From positions 1 through 64,000 of the forward strand of contig NZ_JAJOMB010000001.1 in NCBI RefSeq assembly GCF_021129305.1: a DNA stretch of 64,000 nucleotides, written 5' to 3'. The stretch comes from Kineosporia babensis. Lineage in GTDB: Bacteria; Actinomycetota; Actinomycetes; Actinomycetales; Kineosporiaceae. Positions within the stretch are counted from its first letter, which is position 1. Each line of letters begins with the position of its first letter. The notes beneath the pieces are model-generated. The model was not told the origin of the DNA. It searched no databases and saw only the letters and a list, made by a program, of their open reading frames with translations. Shown here piece by piece: positions 18,679 through 27,709 of this stretch. A program made the translations under genes and the position numbers.

Positions 18679-19000
18679 GTGTAAGTATCCCCTTTCCCAA
18701 CTACAGACTACCACGTCCAGCCAGGCAGGGACCAGAGGAACTTCAGTATTTTCGCAGGTCAGAGGCATAGCAATGATACGACAGGAGGAAAGGAAGCAAC
18801 ACAGCGTGGTTTCGTCCGATCACTCTGAGTTGCCTTCGCGGGTCTCCGCACGGGTCAGGACCACCGGTCGGCGGGCTCCGGGCCGGGCCCGCTCCGGCCG
18901 AAGAAGTATCCGGACGCCGGTTGGCGTGGGGTGCCTCAGACGGCTCACCGGCGCCCGATAGGCTTCGACCGCACTTACGAATCCGCAGGAGGCCAGCGCC
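18679..19000. promoter_or_regulatory. Divergent carD / lipoprotein promoter region
   Basis: These 322 bases separate leftward carD from a rightward lipoprotein gene and must contain both promoters. The part near 18680-18800 is AT-richer. I cannot assign -10 or -35 boxes with confidence and see no gene. Confidence 0.45.
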
Positions 19001-19699
19001 GTGAAGCGCACCCGTGTTGTCGCCGCCAAGACCGCCCTTGCCGCCGGCGTCGTCGCCCTCGGCCTGACCGGCTGCTCGGTGACCAACCCAGCCGTGATCA
19101 AGGACCCGTACCCGGCGTCCGACGGCATCGACGCCGATCTTCCCGGCACCCAGGTGCTGCTGCGCAACCTGATCGTGATCGGTGCTGAGCAGGGCGCCGA
19201 GGCCGAACTGATCGGCTCCGTGATCAACAACGGCACCGAGGACGCCCGGGTGAGCATCCAGGCCGCCGTCGGGGAGACCGGCCAGCCCAGCCAGACCACC
19301 GTGGCCGTGGCCGCCGGCCAGGCCGTGCAGTTCGGACCGGGCAGCAACCAGACCCCGGTCTCGATCAGCGCGCTGGCCGTGCCCCCGGGCAACATCACCG
19401 GCCTGACCGCCTCCACCTCCAGCGGGGGCCGCATCGACCTCAATGTTCCGGTGCTGCCGCCCGAGGGCGACTACGCCTCGGTCACGCCGGCCGCCAGCCC
19501 GACCGGCAGCGCAGGCGCCACCGAGGACGCCACCGCCGGCCAGGGCGAGACGGCCACCGAGGACGAGGCGGCCACCGGCGACGAGACGGCCACCGAGGAG
19601 GCCGGCGAGGAGTCCACGCCGACGTCCACCAACAACAGCAAGCGCAAGCAGAACCAGTCTGAGGACGAGACTGCGGCCGAGGAAGAGTCGGCCAACTAG
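19001..19699 (+). CDS. Putative lipoprotein with acidic C-terminal tail
   Basis: A 232-residue exported protein. The signal peptide ends in a lipobox, LGLTGC, with the lipidated cysteine at about residue 25. Residues 45-155 look like a beta-sandwich (LLRNLIVIGAEQ, AELIGSVINNGTEDARVSIQAAV), of the kind found in small copper-chaperone-like or DUF-type actinobacterial lipoproteins, but no metal-binding Met/His cluster is visible. The last 70 residues are Glu/Ala/Thr-rich and probably disordered. GTG 19001 has AGGAGG 8 bases upstream. The function is not known. Confidence 0.8.
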   Translation: MKRTRVVAAKTALAAGVVALGLTGCSVTNPAVIKDPYPASDGIDADLPGTQVLLRNLIVIGAEQGAEAELIGSVINNGTEDARVSIQAAVGETGQPSQTTVAVAAGQAVQFGPGSNQTPVSISALAVPPGNITGLTASTSSGGRIDLNVPVLPPEGDYASVTPAASPTGSAGATEDATAGQGETATEDEAATGDETATEEAGEESTPTSTNNSKRKQNQSEDETAAEEESAN

Positions 19700-19711
19700 G
19701 ACCACAACACA

Positions 19712-19750
19712 GTAGAGGGCGGCTTCCCCACCGGGGAAGCCGCCCTCTAC
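19712..19750. terminator. Bidirectional terminator between lipoprotein gene and regX3
   Basis: Perfect 18-base arms (GTAGAGGGCGGCTTCCCC and its complement) flank a 3-base loop between converging genes. It can serve both strands. Confidence 0.88.
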
Positions 19751-19766
19751 GTCGTTTGCGTCGTTC

Positions 19767-20447
19767 TCAGGCCTCGAACTTGTAGCCCAGGCCGCGCACC
19801 GTCACCAGGTAGCGGGGGCTGGCCGGGTCGGGCTCCAGCTTGCCGCGCAGGCGCTTGACGTGGACGTCGAGGGTCTTGGTGTCACCCACGTAGTCCGAGC
19901 CCCAGACCCGGTCGATCAGCTGCATCCGGGTGAGCACCCGCCCGGCGTTGCGCAGCAGCAGCTCCAGCAGCTCGAACTCCTTCAGCGGCATCGGCACGGC
20001 GTCGCCGTTGACCGTGACCACGTGCCGCTCCACGTCCATCCGGACCGGGCCGGCCTCGACCGTGGCGCCCTCGACCGCTTCCGGCTCGGTGCCCCGGCGC
20101 AGCACCGCGCGGATCCGGGCGACCAGCTCGCGGGAGGAGTACGGCTTGGTGACGTAGTCGTCGGCGCCCAGCTCCAGGCCGACCACCTTGTCGATCTCGC
20201 TGTCCTTGGCGGTCAGCATGATCACCGGCACCTTGCTGCGGGTGCGCAGCTGGCGGCAGACCTCGGTGCCGGGCAGGTCGGGAAGCATCAGGTCGAGCAG
20301 GACCAGGTCGGCGCCGTTGCGGTCGAACTCGTCCAGGGCCGCCGGCCCGTCGCCGGCGACCGCGACCTCGTAGCCCTCTCGGCGCAGCAGATAGGACAGC
20401 GGGTCGCTGATCGACTCCTCGTCCTCCACCACCAGGATGCGGGTCAC
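19767..20447 (-). CDS. regX3: Phosphate-responsive response regulator
   Basis: A 226-residue OmpR-type regulator. The receiver has the acidic pocket (VVEDEES), the phospho-acceptor in LVLLDLMLP, T/S in MLTAKD and K in TKPYSSREL; the C-terminal winged helix ends RLRGKLEPDPASPRYLVTVRGLGYKFE. It overlaps senX3 by 4 bases (ATGA) and is divergent from phoU, which is the diagnostic actinobacterial senX3-regX3/phoU arrangement. RegX3 activates pst and other phosphate-starvation genes, which here lie 31-35 kb to the right. Confidence 0.93.
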   Translation of the reverse strand: MTRILVVEDEESISDPLSYLLRREGYEVAVAGDGPAALDEFDRNGADLVLLDLMLPDLPGTEVCRQLRTRSKVPVIMLTAKDSEIDKVVGLELGADDYVTKPYSSRELVARIRAVLRRGTEPEAVEGATVEAGPVRMDVERHVVTVNGDAVPMPLKEFELLELLLRNAGRVLTRMQLIDRVWGSDYVGDTKTLDVHVKRLRGKLEPDPASPRYLVTVRGLGYKFEA

Positions 20448-21793
20448 GGGGTTGCTCCTTTCAGCTCGGACCCCGCGTCCTGCGGGAGTCCTGTGTCAGC
20501 AGGCCCGGTAGCCGGGCCGTGCGGCTCGGCGGCCCCAGGGGCGGCCGAGCCGGGTGGTGCGGTCGGGGGCGAGGCCGGCGGCAGTTCGCCGGTCCTCGGG
20601 TGGGTCGGGTTCTCGACCCAGGTCTCGGCCGCCGCGTGCTCGGCGTGCGAACCGGCCGGCTGCACCGACTCGGGCAGGCGCAGGGTGAAGGTGGAGCCCT
20701 GGCCCTGGCGGCTCCAGAGCATCACCTCGCCGCCGTGGTTGGCGGCCACGTGCTTGACGATGCTCAGGCCCAGGCCGGTGCCCCCGGTGACCCGGGAACG
20801 GGCCGGGTCGACCCGGTAGAAGCGCTCGAAGATCCGGTCCTGGTCGGCCCCGGAGATGCCGATCCCCTGGTCGCTGACCACGATCTCGACGATCCCGCCG
20901 ACCCGGCGCACCCCGACCCCGACCCGGGTGTTCTCGGGCGAGTAGGAGATCGCGTTGTCGACCAGGTTGCGGATGGCGGTGACCAGCAGGTTGTGGTCGC
21001 CGTAGACCACCGCACCGTGGTCGCCGCCGACCACCACCTCGATGTTCTTCGCCCGGGAGGCCATGGCGCAGCGGTCCACCGCGTCGGAGACCGCGTCGTC
21101 GATCCCGACCGGCTCGGGCGGGTGCAGGGCGTCGGCCACCTGCAGCCGGGACAGGTCGATGATCTCCTGCACCAGCTTGGTCAGCCGGACCGACTCCCGC
21201 TGCATCTGGCCGGAGAAGTGGCGCACCGCGTCGGCGTCGTCGGCGGCGTCGGCCACCGCCTCGGCCAGCAGGCTGAGCGCACCGATCGGGGTCTTCAGCT
21301 CGTGACTGACGTTGGCCACGAAGTCGCGCCGGACCTCGTCCACCCGTTTGGCCTCGGTCCGGTCCTCGACCAGGACCAGGACCAGGTCGGGCCGCAACGG
21401 GGCGACCCGGGCGTAGACGATCAGCCGACCCCGGCCGAGCGGGCCCCGGGGCAGCTCCAGCTCACGCTCGCGGACCAGGCCCAGGGTGCCGGCCTCGGCG
21501 GCCATCTCGCGCAGCTCGGCGTGCACCAGCTCACGGCCGCGGACCAGGCCGAAGGCGTGCGCGGCGGGGCTGGACTTGATCAGCCGGCCGTCGGTGCCGA
21601 GCACGACCGAGGCGGAGGCCAGCACGTTCAGCACGTCGGCGGCGCCCTCGGGCAGCGGGCCGGCCAGGACGGGGGTGGTGAGCGGCTGGGGGGCCCGGCG
21701 ACCGCGCCCGGCCGCACTCAGCACACCGAGGACCAACCCGACGACCAGGCCGATCCCGATGGCGATGGCAAAGGCCAGGGGCGTGCTCACCAT
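20444..21793 (-). CDS. senX3: Phosphate-sensing histidine kinase
   Basis: A 450-residue membrane kinase. One N-terminal hairpin of helices (PLAFAIAIGIGLVVGLVLGVL) anchors it with almost no periplasmic loop, as in other SenX3/PhoR proteins; a PAS domain follows (about 70-180). The phospho-acceptor histidine is in FVANVSHELKTPIGAL, and N-, G1- and G2-boxes are present (NLLVTAIRNLVDNAISYS, DQGIGI, GTGLGLSIVKH). The C-terminal 70 residues are Pro/Ala-rich. The start is ATG 21793. Because it lacks a sensor domain outside the membrane, the family is thought to read phosphate through PstSCAB and PhoU. Confidence 0.93.
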   Translation of the reverse strand: MVSTPLAFAIAIGIGLVVGLVLGVLSAAGRGRRAPQPLTTPVLAGPLPEGAADVLNVLASASVVLGTDGRLIKSSPAAHAFGLVRGRELVHAELREMAAEAGTLGLVRERELELPRGPLGRGRLIVYARVAPLRPDLVLVLVEDRTEAKRVDEVRRDFVANVSHELKTPIGALSLLAEAVADAADDADAVRHFSGQMQRESVRLTKLVQEIIDLSRLQVADALHPPEPVGIDDAVSDAVDRCAMASRAKNIEVVVGGDHGAVVYGDHNLLVTAIRNLVDNAISYSPENTRVGVGVRRVGGIVEIVVSDQGIGISGADQDRIFERFYRVDPARSRVTGGTGLGLSIVKHVAANHGGEVMLWSRQGQGSTFTLRLPESVQPAGSHAEHAAAETWVENPTHPRTGELPPASPPTAPPGSAAPGAAEPHGPATGPADTGLPQDAGSELKGATP

Positions 21794-21851
21794 GTCAGCG
21801 TAAGCTGCCTCCCGGGCAGTTATGCGCCGGAGGGTACTCACCGGGCCAACC

Positions 21852-21895
21852 CTTCGGCGCGTGTTCACCTTCAGATCGGCATCTATTCATGGGTC
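21852..21895 (+). promoter_or_regulatory. Candidate PHO-box repeats in the senX3-phoU region
   Basis: GTTCACC at 21863 is preceded 11 bases earlier by CTTCGGC and followed 22 bases later by ATTCATG. The 11-base phasing and GTTCAC core fit the direct-repeat sites bound by PhoP/RegX3 regulators in actinobacteria. The match is partial. Confidence 0.4.
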
Positions 21896-22008
21896 ACTGC
21901 GACGGTGGGCCACGATTCGCCGTTGATCAGTCACTTGCGGTGAAGAAGTATGCCGTTCGAGGTGAAGTCAGCCCGGCCCGATACAGGCCTCAGCCCCCAG
22001 GAGTGACC

Positions 22009-22695
22009 GTGAGCGGCGGAATCCGCGAGCAATTCGAGATCGACCTGCAGTCGATCGACGACCAGCTGGTCGAGATGACCCGTCTGGTCGGATCGGCCAT
22101 GGCCCGTTCCACCACCGCCCTGCTCGACGCCGACCTTCCCCTGGCCGAGAGTGTGATCGCGGCCGACGAGCAGGTCGACGCGCTGCACCACGACCTGGAG
22201 GAGCGGGCGCTGGTGCTGATCGCCCGCCAGTCCCCGGTCGCCACCGACCTGCGCACCCTGATCGCCGCGCTGCGGATGAGCGCCGACCTGGAGCGGATGG
22301 GCGACCTGGCCCGGCACGTGTCCAAGCTGGCCCGGCTGCGCTACCCGAACTCGGCGGTGCCGGCCGAGCTGCGCTCGTACATCGTCGAGATGGGGCACAT
22401 CGCCGAGCGGCTGGTGCTCAAGACCGGCACGATCATCGCCAACCGGGATCTGAAGGCGGCCGAGGAACTCGAGGCCGACGACGACGAGATGGACCGGATC
22501 CATCGCGAGATGTTCGCCAAGCTGCTCGCCCCGGACTGGAAGCACGGGGTGGAGACGGCGGTCGACATCACCCTGCTGAGCCGGTACTACGAGCGCTACG
22601 GCGACCACGCCGTGGGGGTCTGCCGCCGGGTGGTCTTCCTGGTCACCGGCGACCACGCGGCCGCCCACGGTGAGCCGGTGAGCGACCAGCTCTGA
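22009..22695 (+). CDS. phoU: Phosphate-signalling protein PhoU
   Basis: A 228-residue all-helical protein of two PhoU repeats (about residues 10-100 and 115-215). The metal-binding patterns are visible: DLERMGDLARHVSKLA in the first repeat and YYERYGDHAVGVCRRV in the second. It restrains Pst uptake and SenX3 signalling when phosphate is plentiful. The start is GTG 22009, five bases after AGGAG; the open frame upstream to 21889 runs through the promoter. It is divergent from senX3, and the shared region carries a candidate PHO box. Confidence 0.93.
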   Translation: MSGGIREQFEIDLQSIDDQLVEMTRLVGSAMARSTTALLDADLPLAESVIAADEQVDALHHDLEERALVLIARQSPVATDLRTLIAALRMSADLERMGDLARHVSKLARLRYPNSAVPAELRSYIVEMGHIAERLVLKTGTIIANRDLKAAEELEADDDEMDRIHREMFAKLLAPDWKHGVETAVDITLLSRYYERYGDHAVGVCRRVVFLVTGDHAAAHGEPVSDQL

Positions 22696-22709
22696 AAGCC
22701 CCAAACAAG

Positions 22710-22747
22710 GGACGGTGTGGTCACCAGCGCTGGTGACCACACCGTCC
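22710..22747. terminator. Bidirectional terminator between phoU and gpmA
   Basis: A perfect 38-base palindrome (arms of 19, starting GGACGGTGTGGTCACCAGC) with flanking CAAACAA/TTGTTTG tails lies between the converging genes. Confidence 0.88.
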
Positions 22748-22764
22748 GTTGTTTGTAGGAAGAC

Positions 22765-23508
22765 TCAGCGGCCCTGGTTGGCGACCGCTGCCACCGCGGC
22801 CGCGGCAGCGTCCGGGTCGAGGTACTTGCCGCCCTTGACGACCGGCTTGAACTCGTCGTCGAGCTCGTAGACCAGCGGGATGCCGGTCGGGATGTTCAGC
22901 CCGGCGATGTCGTCGTCGGAGATCCCGTCCAGGTGCTTGACCAGGGCGCGGATCGAGTTGCCGTGCGCGGCCAGGAGAACCGTCTTACCGGCCACCAGGT
23001 CGGGCTTCACGTCGCTCTCCCAGTACGGGAGCATCCGGGCCACGACGTCCTGCAGGCACTCGGTGGCCGGCATGTCGTCGCCCAGGTCCGCGTAGCGCGC
23101 GTCGCCGGCCTGGGAGAACTCGTTCTTCTCCTCGATCGGCGGCGGGGGCGTGGCGTAGGAGCGACGCCAGAGCATGAACTGCTCCTCGCCGAACTCGGCC
23201 AGCGTCTGCTTCTTGTCCTTGCCCTGCAGAGCGCCGTAGTGACGCTCGTTCAGCCGCCAGTTGCGCTTGACCGGGATCCAGTGCCGGTTCGCCGCGTCCA
23301 GCGCCAGGTGGGCCGTGGTGATCGCGCGGCGCAGCAGCGACGTGTGCACCACGTCGGGCAGCACGCCGGCGTCGACGAGCAGCTGCCCGCCCTTCGCGGC
23401 CTCCTCGCGGCCCTTCTCCGAGAGGGCCACGTCGACCCAGCCGGTGAAGAGGTTCTTCGCGTTCCATTCGCTCTCGCCGTGGCGGAGCAGCACGAGGGTG
23501 TACGCCAT
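22765..23508 (-). CDS. gpmA: 2,3-bisphosphoglycerate-dependent phosphoglycerate mutase
   Basis: A 247-residue glycolytic enzyme that interconverts 3- and 2-phosphoglycerate. The phosphohistidine motif is [10 protein letters not shown] at residues 8-17, the family segment [19 protein letters not shown] follows, and the second histidine is in [16 protein letters not shown]. Length and motifs fit the dPGM family. The start is ATG 23508, where the family consensus begins; the frame is open to 23604 without similarity. The downstream end is marked by the palindromic terminator shared with phoU. Confidence 0.95.
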   Translation of the reverse strand: MAYTLVLLRHGESEWNAKNLFTGWVDVALSEKGREEAAKGGQLLVDAGVLPDVVHTSLLRRAITTAHLALDAANRHWIPVKRNWRLNERHYGALQGKDKKQTLAEFGEEQFMLWRRSYATPPPPIEEKNEFSQAGDARYADLGDDMPATECLQDVVARMLPYWESDVKPDLVAGKTVLLAAHGNSIRALVKHLDGISDDDIAGLNIPTGIPLVYELDDEFKPVVKGGKYLDPDAAAAAVAAVANQGR

Positions 23509-23539
23509 ACCTCGCAGACTAGTGGACTCTTGTTCCTGG

Positions 23540-24049
23540 TCACCCGGCCCGTTCGTCATCCAGGAGGTGACGAAAGGCCTCCAGGTTGCGGGTGGACTCG
23601 CCACGATCGGTACGCCACGCCCATTCCCGGCGCATCGAGCTGAGAAATCCGAGCGCGAGCAGCTCGTTGAACGAGCCGTCGGAGGCGGACAGCACCGCGC
23701 CCAGCAGGTCGTCGATGGTGTCGGTGTTCACACCGGCCAGCGGCATCCGGCCGGTGAGGTAGACGTCGCCGAGCGAGTCCAGGGCGAAGGCGATGCCCGG
23801 CAGGCGGGTGTTGCGCTGCAGGAGCCAGCGGTAGAACGCCTCGTGGTTCTCGTCCGGGCGGCGCACCACGAACGCGGAGACGCTGAGCGCGCGGTCGGTG
23901 ACCAGGATCGAGACCCCGGTACGGAGTTTCGCCTCCCCTGGCAGTTCGACCACGTACTCGCCGGCCCGGGTTCCCGGTACCGACTCGACCCCTGCCTCGG
24001 CGAGCCAACTACGGACGGCGAGTTCCGCGTCCTTACGTTCTTGCTTCAA
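23540..24049 (-). CDS. YbjN-domain protein
   Basis: A 169-residue soluble protein with the YbjN / type III-chaperone-like fold pattern: a short N-terminal helix, [16 protein letters not shown], alternating strands ([20 protein letters not shown]), FYRWLLQRN, and [20 protein letters not shown]. Actinobacterial members are often found between mshA and gpm, exactly as here, but their role is not established. It starts 15 bases after the mshA stop, so the two are probably co-transcribed; gpmA follows after 31 bases. Confidence 0.82.
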   Translation of the reverse strand: MKQERKDAELAVRSWLAEAGVESVPGTRAGEYVVELPGEAKLRTGVSILVTDRALSVSAFVVRRPDENHEAFYRWLLQRNTRLPGIAFALDSLGDVYLTGRMPLAGVNTDTIDDLLGAVLSASDGSFNELLALGFLSSMRREWAWRTDRGESTRNLEAFRHLLDDERAG

Positions 24050-24064
24050 AGCCCCTACCCCTGA

Positions 24065-25354
24065 TCAGCCTGCGGCAACCACCAATTTGGGACGTGCGTG
24101 AGCGGCACAGGCGGCCGCGTACGTCTCGAGGGTGGCATCTACGGTGTGGTCCCAGCTGAACATGTTCGCGTGCCGCACCGCCGCCCGGCTCATCCGCGCC
24201 CGTACGTGCGGCGCGCGCAACAGGTCGTCCAGTGCCTGGGCCCAGGTGCTCGGCTCGTGCCCGGTGACCAGGAGCCCGGTACGACCGTCGCGCACCGCCG
24301 TGGCCAGGCCGCCCACCCGTGCCGCGATCACCGGGGTACCGCAGGCCTGAGCCTCTACTGCGACCAGCCCGAAGGACTCGCTGTAGGACGGCACCGCCAC
24401 CAGATCGGCGGCGCGGTACCAGTCGGCCAGCACCGGGCGCTCGACCGGCGGGTGGAACTGCACCAGGTCGCCGATACCCTCCTCCACCGCCAGCTTCTGC
24501 AGCTCCTCCGGCCGTTCCAGCCCGGACCCGCTGGGCCCGCCCAGCACGGCCACGACCAGGTTCTCCCGTCGGCCGGGGTTCTGGCGGATCAGCTCGGCGA
24601 CCGCCCGGAGCAGAACATCCGGGGCCTTCAGCGGCTGGATCCGGCCGACGAACAGAATGATCTCGGCGTCCTGGGACAACCCCAGCCGCTGCCTCGCCCC
24701 CGCTTTCTCGTCCGGAGTGAAGGTGTCGAGGTCTACCCCCGGCGGGATCACCGTGACCAGCTCCGGGTCGGCGTCGTACAGGCCGATCAGGTCGCGCGCC
24801 TCCAGGTCGGTGTTCGCGATCAGCCGGTCGGCCGCGGCCACCACCTGTTCCTCGCCGATCACCCGGCCGGCCGGCTCGGGCTTGTCGTCCGCCGCCAGCG
24901 ACAGATTCTTCACCTTGGCCATGGTGTGCATGGTGTGCAGCAGGGGCACGTTCCAGCGCTCCGCGGCCAGGTAACCGACCTGCCCGGAGAGCCAGTAGTG
25001 CGAGTGGATCAGGTCGTACCAGCCGGCCGCCAGGCGAGCCTCGGTGCGCAGCACGCCGGCGCTGAAGGCACACAGCTGACCGGGCAGATCGTGCTTGGAC
25101 AGACCGTCGTAGGGGCCGGCGACGATGTTGCGGACCAGGACGCCGGGCAGCATCTCGGTCACCGGGGGCAGGTCTCCGGCCGTGGCCCGGGTGAAGATCT
25201 CCACCTCGGTGCCGGCGCGGGCCAGCCGCTTGGCGGTCTCCACCACGTACACGTTGAGACCCCCGGCATCACCGGTGCCCGGCTGCTCCAGCGGCGAGGT
25301 GTGCACGGAGACCATCGCGACTCGTCCGGGCGTTCCGTCCGGCCTCAGCCCCAT
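24065..25354 (-). CDS. mshA: D-inositol-3-phosphate glycosyltransferase (mycothiol synthesis)
   Basis: A 429-residue GT4 glycosyltransferase that joins N-acetylglucosamine to inositol 3-phosphate, the first step of mycothiol synthesis. The N-terminal half has [19 protein letters not shown] and [18 protein letters not shown]; the C-terminal nucleotide-sugar site has [16 protein letters not shown] and the E-x7-E segment [21 protein letters not shown]. Length and motifs match MshA rather than generic GT4 enzymes. The final mycothiol enzyme, MshD, is encoded at 35.2 kb. Upstream is a repeat-rich 400-bp region. Confidence 0.94.
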   Translation of the reverse strand: MGLRPDGTPGRVAMVSVHTSPLEQPGTGDAGGLNVYVVETAKRLARAGTEVEIFTRATAGDLPPVTEMLPGVLVRNIVAGPYDGLSKHDLPGQLCAFSAGVLRTEARLAAGWYDLIHSHYWLSGQVGYLAAERWNVPLLHTMHTMAKVKNLSLAADDKPEPAGRVIGEEQVVAAADRLIANTDLEARDLIGLYDADPELVTVIPPGVDLDTFTPDEKAGARQRLGLSQDAEIILFVGRIQPLKAPDVLLRAVAELIRQNPGRRENLVVAVLGGPSGSGLERPEELQKLAVEEGIGDLVQFHPPVERPVLADWYRAADLVAVPSYSESFGLVAVEAQACGTPVIAARVGGLATAVRDGRTGLLVTGHEPSTWAQALDDLLRAPHVRARMSRAAVRHANMFSWDHTVDATLETYAAACAAHARPKLVVAAG

Positions 25355-25759
25355 GCGTCCTCCTTGCTCGGTTCCGGCAGGGTCCTGAAAAACCCCCGAA
25401 AGAAGCTAACTCACCGACCCAGGCCGCTCTTCCCGACTTTGGCCGGGGTGATCGTCACCACGCGGTCACGTCGACGTACGGTCCTGTCACGCTGCCCGGC
25501 CCGGCCTGGGTTCACGCCCGTCTCTGGCGCCTCGCCCGGTGTCACAACTGGCGGCGGTAAGTCGCGGTTGGCGGCGGGGTTCAGGCGTGGGTTCACGCCC
25601 AGCCCGGGCAGCCTCGCCCGATGTCGCAGTTGGCGGCCGTAAGTCGCAGAAAAGGGGGCTTGCAGCGCTGCAATTTGCTACCAGCGGCCGCCAACTGCGA
25701 CAACCAGCCGCCAGGTGCGACAACCAGCAGCGCGGGAACGGCTGGCTAGGCTGCAGCCC
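25355..25759. promoter_or_regulatory. Repeat-rich control region between mshA and a methyltransferase gene
   Basis: No gene is seen. The region holds two imperfect direct repeats (25508-25565 and 25589-25647, each starting GGGTTCACGCCC and ending GTAAGTCGC), an 18-base inverted repeat (25622-25639 with 25685-25702), the palindrome TTGCAGCGCTGCAA (25660-25673), and several copies of TGTCGCAnnTGGCGGC in both directions. Confidence 0.7.
25747..25752 (+). promoter_or_regulatory. Candidate -10 box of a leaderless methyltransferase gene
   Basis: TAGGCT ends 7 bases before GTG 25760. No ribosome-binding site precedes the start, so transcription probably begins at the start codon. Confidence 0.45.
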
Positions 25760-26569
25760 GTGACTCCGCCCCGCCGCGGTGCCGTGCAGGGCACCATCAC
25801 CCGGGGCACGACCAACCCCAATCGTCTGCGCAGGGTCGACCGCTGGCTCGCCGGGCCGGCCGCCGCCCGGCTGCGGCAGGCGGCCGATCCGCTGGTGGTG
25901 GACCTGGGGTACGGGGCCAGCCCGATCACGGCGGTGGAGCTGCATCATCGGCTGAGCGTGGTCCGGGCCGACGTCGAGGTGGTCGGCATCGAGATCGACC
26001 CGGCCCGGGTGGCGGTGGCCAAGCCCCTGGAGAAGCCGGGTCTGAGCTTTCGGGTGGGCGGGTTCGAGCTGCCGCTGGACGGACGTCGGCCGGTGATCGT
26101 CCGGGCGTTCAACGTGCTTCGGCAGTACGCGGAGGACGAGGTACCCCCGGCCTGGCAGTTGGTGCAACAGCGGCTGGCCCCGCAGGGGTTGCTGGTCGAC
26201 GGCACGTGCGACGAGATCGGCCGGCGCTCGACGTGGGTGGCGGTCGGCGCGCAAGAAGGGCCGGTCAGCCTGAGCATCTCGCTGCGGCTGGGCGGGATGG
26301 ACAAGCCCTCAGACGTGGCGGAGCGACTGCCGAAGGCCCTGATCCACCGCAACGTGCCTGGTGAGCGGGTGCACGACTACCTGAACGCGCTCGATGCGGC
26401 CTGGGCCCGGAACTCGCCGCTGAGCTCGTTCGGGGCTCGGCAGCGCTGGCTGGCCACGGTGGCGGCGCTGAAGCAGGAGGGCTGGCCGGTGCTGGACACC
26501 TCGGCCCGCTGGCGGCTGGGCGAGATCACCGTGGCCTGGGAGAGCGTCAGGCCTCGAGCAGGATCGTGA
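25760..26569 (+). CDS. Class I SAM-dependent methyltransferase-like protein
   Basis: A 269-residue protein. The SAM-binding glycine loop is [16 protein letters not shown] near residue 47, followed by an acidic residue in [14 protein letters not shown] that would contact the ribose, then [12 protein letters not shown] and [14 protein letters not shown]. The fold is convincing but the substrate is not; similar actinobacterial proteins are annotated only as methyltransferases. The start is GTG 25760, directly after a -10-like box. Its last 23 bases overlap the 3' end of dtd on the other strand. Confidence 0.78.
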   Translation: MTPPRRGAVQGTITRGTTNPNRLRRVDRWLAGPAAARLRQAADPLVVDLGYGASPITAVELHHRLSVVRADVEVVGIEIDPARVAVAKPLEKPGLSFRVGGFELPLDGRRPVIVRAFNVLRQYAEDEVPPAWQLVQQRLAPQGLLVDGTCDEIGRRSTWVAVGAQEGPVSLSISLRLGGMDKPSDVAERLPKALIHRNVPGERVHDYLNALDAAWARNSPLSSFGARQRWLATVAALKQEGWPVLDTSARWRLGEITVAWESVRPRAGS

Positions 26570-26972
26570 CCGGCCCGTCGTTGACCAGCTCGACCTGCAT
26601 GTTCGCGCCGAACCGGCCGGTCTCGACCTTCAGCCCGTGACCGCGCACCGCCTCGGCGAGCGCCTCCATCAGCGGTTCGGCCACCGGGCCGGGGGCGGCC
26701 TGGTTCCAGGACGGGCGACGGCCCTTGGCGGTATCCGCGTAGAGGGTGAACTGGCTGATCAGCAGCACTCCGGCGGCGACGTCGACCGCGGCCTTCTCGT
26801 CGTGCAGGATGCGCAGGGTCGCGATCTTCTTGGCGATCGTGGCGACCTGATCCGGCCCGTCGGTGTGGGTGATCCCGACCAGCACGACCAGGCCGGGCCC
26901 GTCGAGCGCGCCGACCACCTCGCCGTCCACGCTGACCCGGCCGGAGGACGCTCGCTGCACCACTGCTCTCAC
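26547..26972 (-). CDS. dtd: D-aminoacyl-tRNA deacylase
   Basis: A 141-residue proofreading enzyme that removes D-amino acids (and glycine from tRNA-Ala) from mischarged tRNA. Family signatures are intact: [15 protein letters not shown] at the start, [20 protein letters not shown] with the active-site SQFTLY, and [11 protein letters not shown] at the end, which contains the Gly-cisPro-type loop region. Length is typical. It is a single gene, convergent with the methyltransferase. Confidence 0.95.
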   Translation of the reverse strand: MRAVVQRASSGRVSVDGEVVGALDGPGLVVLVGITHTDGPDQVATIAKKIATLRILHDEKAAVDVAAGVLLISQFTLYADTAKGRRPSWNQAAPGPVAEPLMEALAEAVRGHGLKVETGRFGANMQVELVNDGPVTILLEA

Positions 26973-26984
26973 GGCGCCCGATCC

Positions 26985-27069
26985 TAGGGCCTGTCCTGTG
27001 GATCAGGGCCGTAGCGAGGAGGTGCCCCGGGGGCCCCGCACTAGGCAAAGATCCACAGGACAGGCCCTA
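26985..27069. mobile_element. MITE-like element with 18-base inverted ends and TA flanks
   Basis: GGGCCTGTCCTGTGGATC at 26987-27004 is repeated as its perfect complement at 27050-27067, separated by 45 bases with no coding capacity. A TA dinucleotide flanks each end, the target duplication used by IS630/Tc1-type transposases. It lies just upstream of dtd. No transposase is present in the window. Confidence 0.5.
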
Positions 27070-27086
27070 CGTGCCAAGCCAACCAA

Positions 27087-27133
27087 CTAGGGACGGGGAC
27101 CTCACCTTTCAAAGGTGAGGTCCCCGTCCCTAG
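27087..27133. terminator. Terminator downstream of rsiG
   Basis: Perfect 23-base arms around a single base (27087-27109 and 27111-27133; the arm begins CTAGGGACGGGGACC) lie 13 bases after the end of the leftward rsiG gene. Confidence 0.85.
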
Positions 27134-27145
27134 GTGTAGGGCTTT

Positions 27146-27709
27146 TCAGAAGCGGTCGGCCAGGCTCACCTGATCGAGCTGGTAGCGCCGGGCCACCTCG
27201 GCGGTCAGGGTGTCGACCACCTGCTGCACCTGCTTGCGCGAGCGAGAGACCTTGCTCTCGATCCCGACCAGCTTCTCGATCGCCGCGCTCAGCTCGGCGT
27301 CGGGCATGTCCAGGTCGGAGACGCCCACGTCGGAGACTGCACGCTCGGCCTCGCGGCGGTGTTCGCCGACCCGGCTCGGGGTGGCCGCCATGTGCCGGCC
27401 CAGCCCCCGGTCGGTGCGCTTCTCGGCGCCGAGAATGCGCTTGAGCGTCTCGGCGATCGCCTCGTCGGTGCGGTTGCCGAAGACCGGCTGGTCGGAGCCC
27501 TCGCCGCTGCGCCGGTTCTGCTCGGCGCGCAGCAGGTCGATCCGGCCCTGCAGCAGCCGGCGAGCGTAGGAGAGGTCGACCTCTTCCTGGTCGGCCTCGG
27601 CGCGGCGCACCCGGATCTCCTCGAGATCCAGGACGTCGATGCCCTCCAGATAACCGGGAGCGAGCACCCGGTCGATCCGGCGGCGCCCTCCGGGCATGTA
27701 CTCGGCCAT
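27146..27709 (-). CDS. rsiG: RsiG-type cyclic di-GMP-dependent anti-sigma factor
   Basis: A 187-residue helical protein. It contains two exact copies of the motif E(x3)S(x2)R(x3)Q(x3)D, at residues 43-58 (E43, S47, R50, Q54, D58) and 151-166 (E151, S155, R158, Q162, D166). In Streptomyces RsiG this motif, once on each helix of an antiparallel coiled coil, binds a c-di-GMP dimer and lets the protein hold the sigma factor WhiG. Both copies are complete here, so ligand binding is expected. The start is ATG 27709, 4 bases after AGGGAGG. No whiG/fliA is in the window; in a motile-spore genus the partner could control flagella or sporulation (inference). Confidence 0.88.
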   Translation of the reverse strand: MAEYMPGGRRRIDRVLAPGYLEGIDVLDLEEIRVRRAEADQEEVDLSYARRLLQGRIDLLRAEQNRRSGEGSDQPVFGNRTDEAIAETLKRILGAEKRTDRGLGRHMAATPSRVGEHRREAERAVSDVGVSDLDMPDAELSAAIEKLVGIESKVSRSRKQVQQVVDTLTAEVARRYQLDQVSLADRF

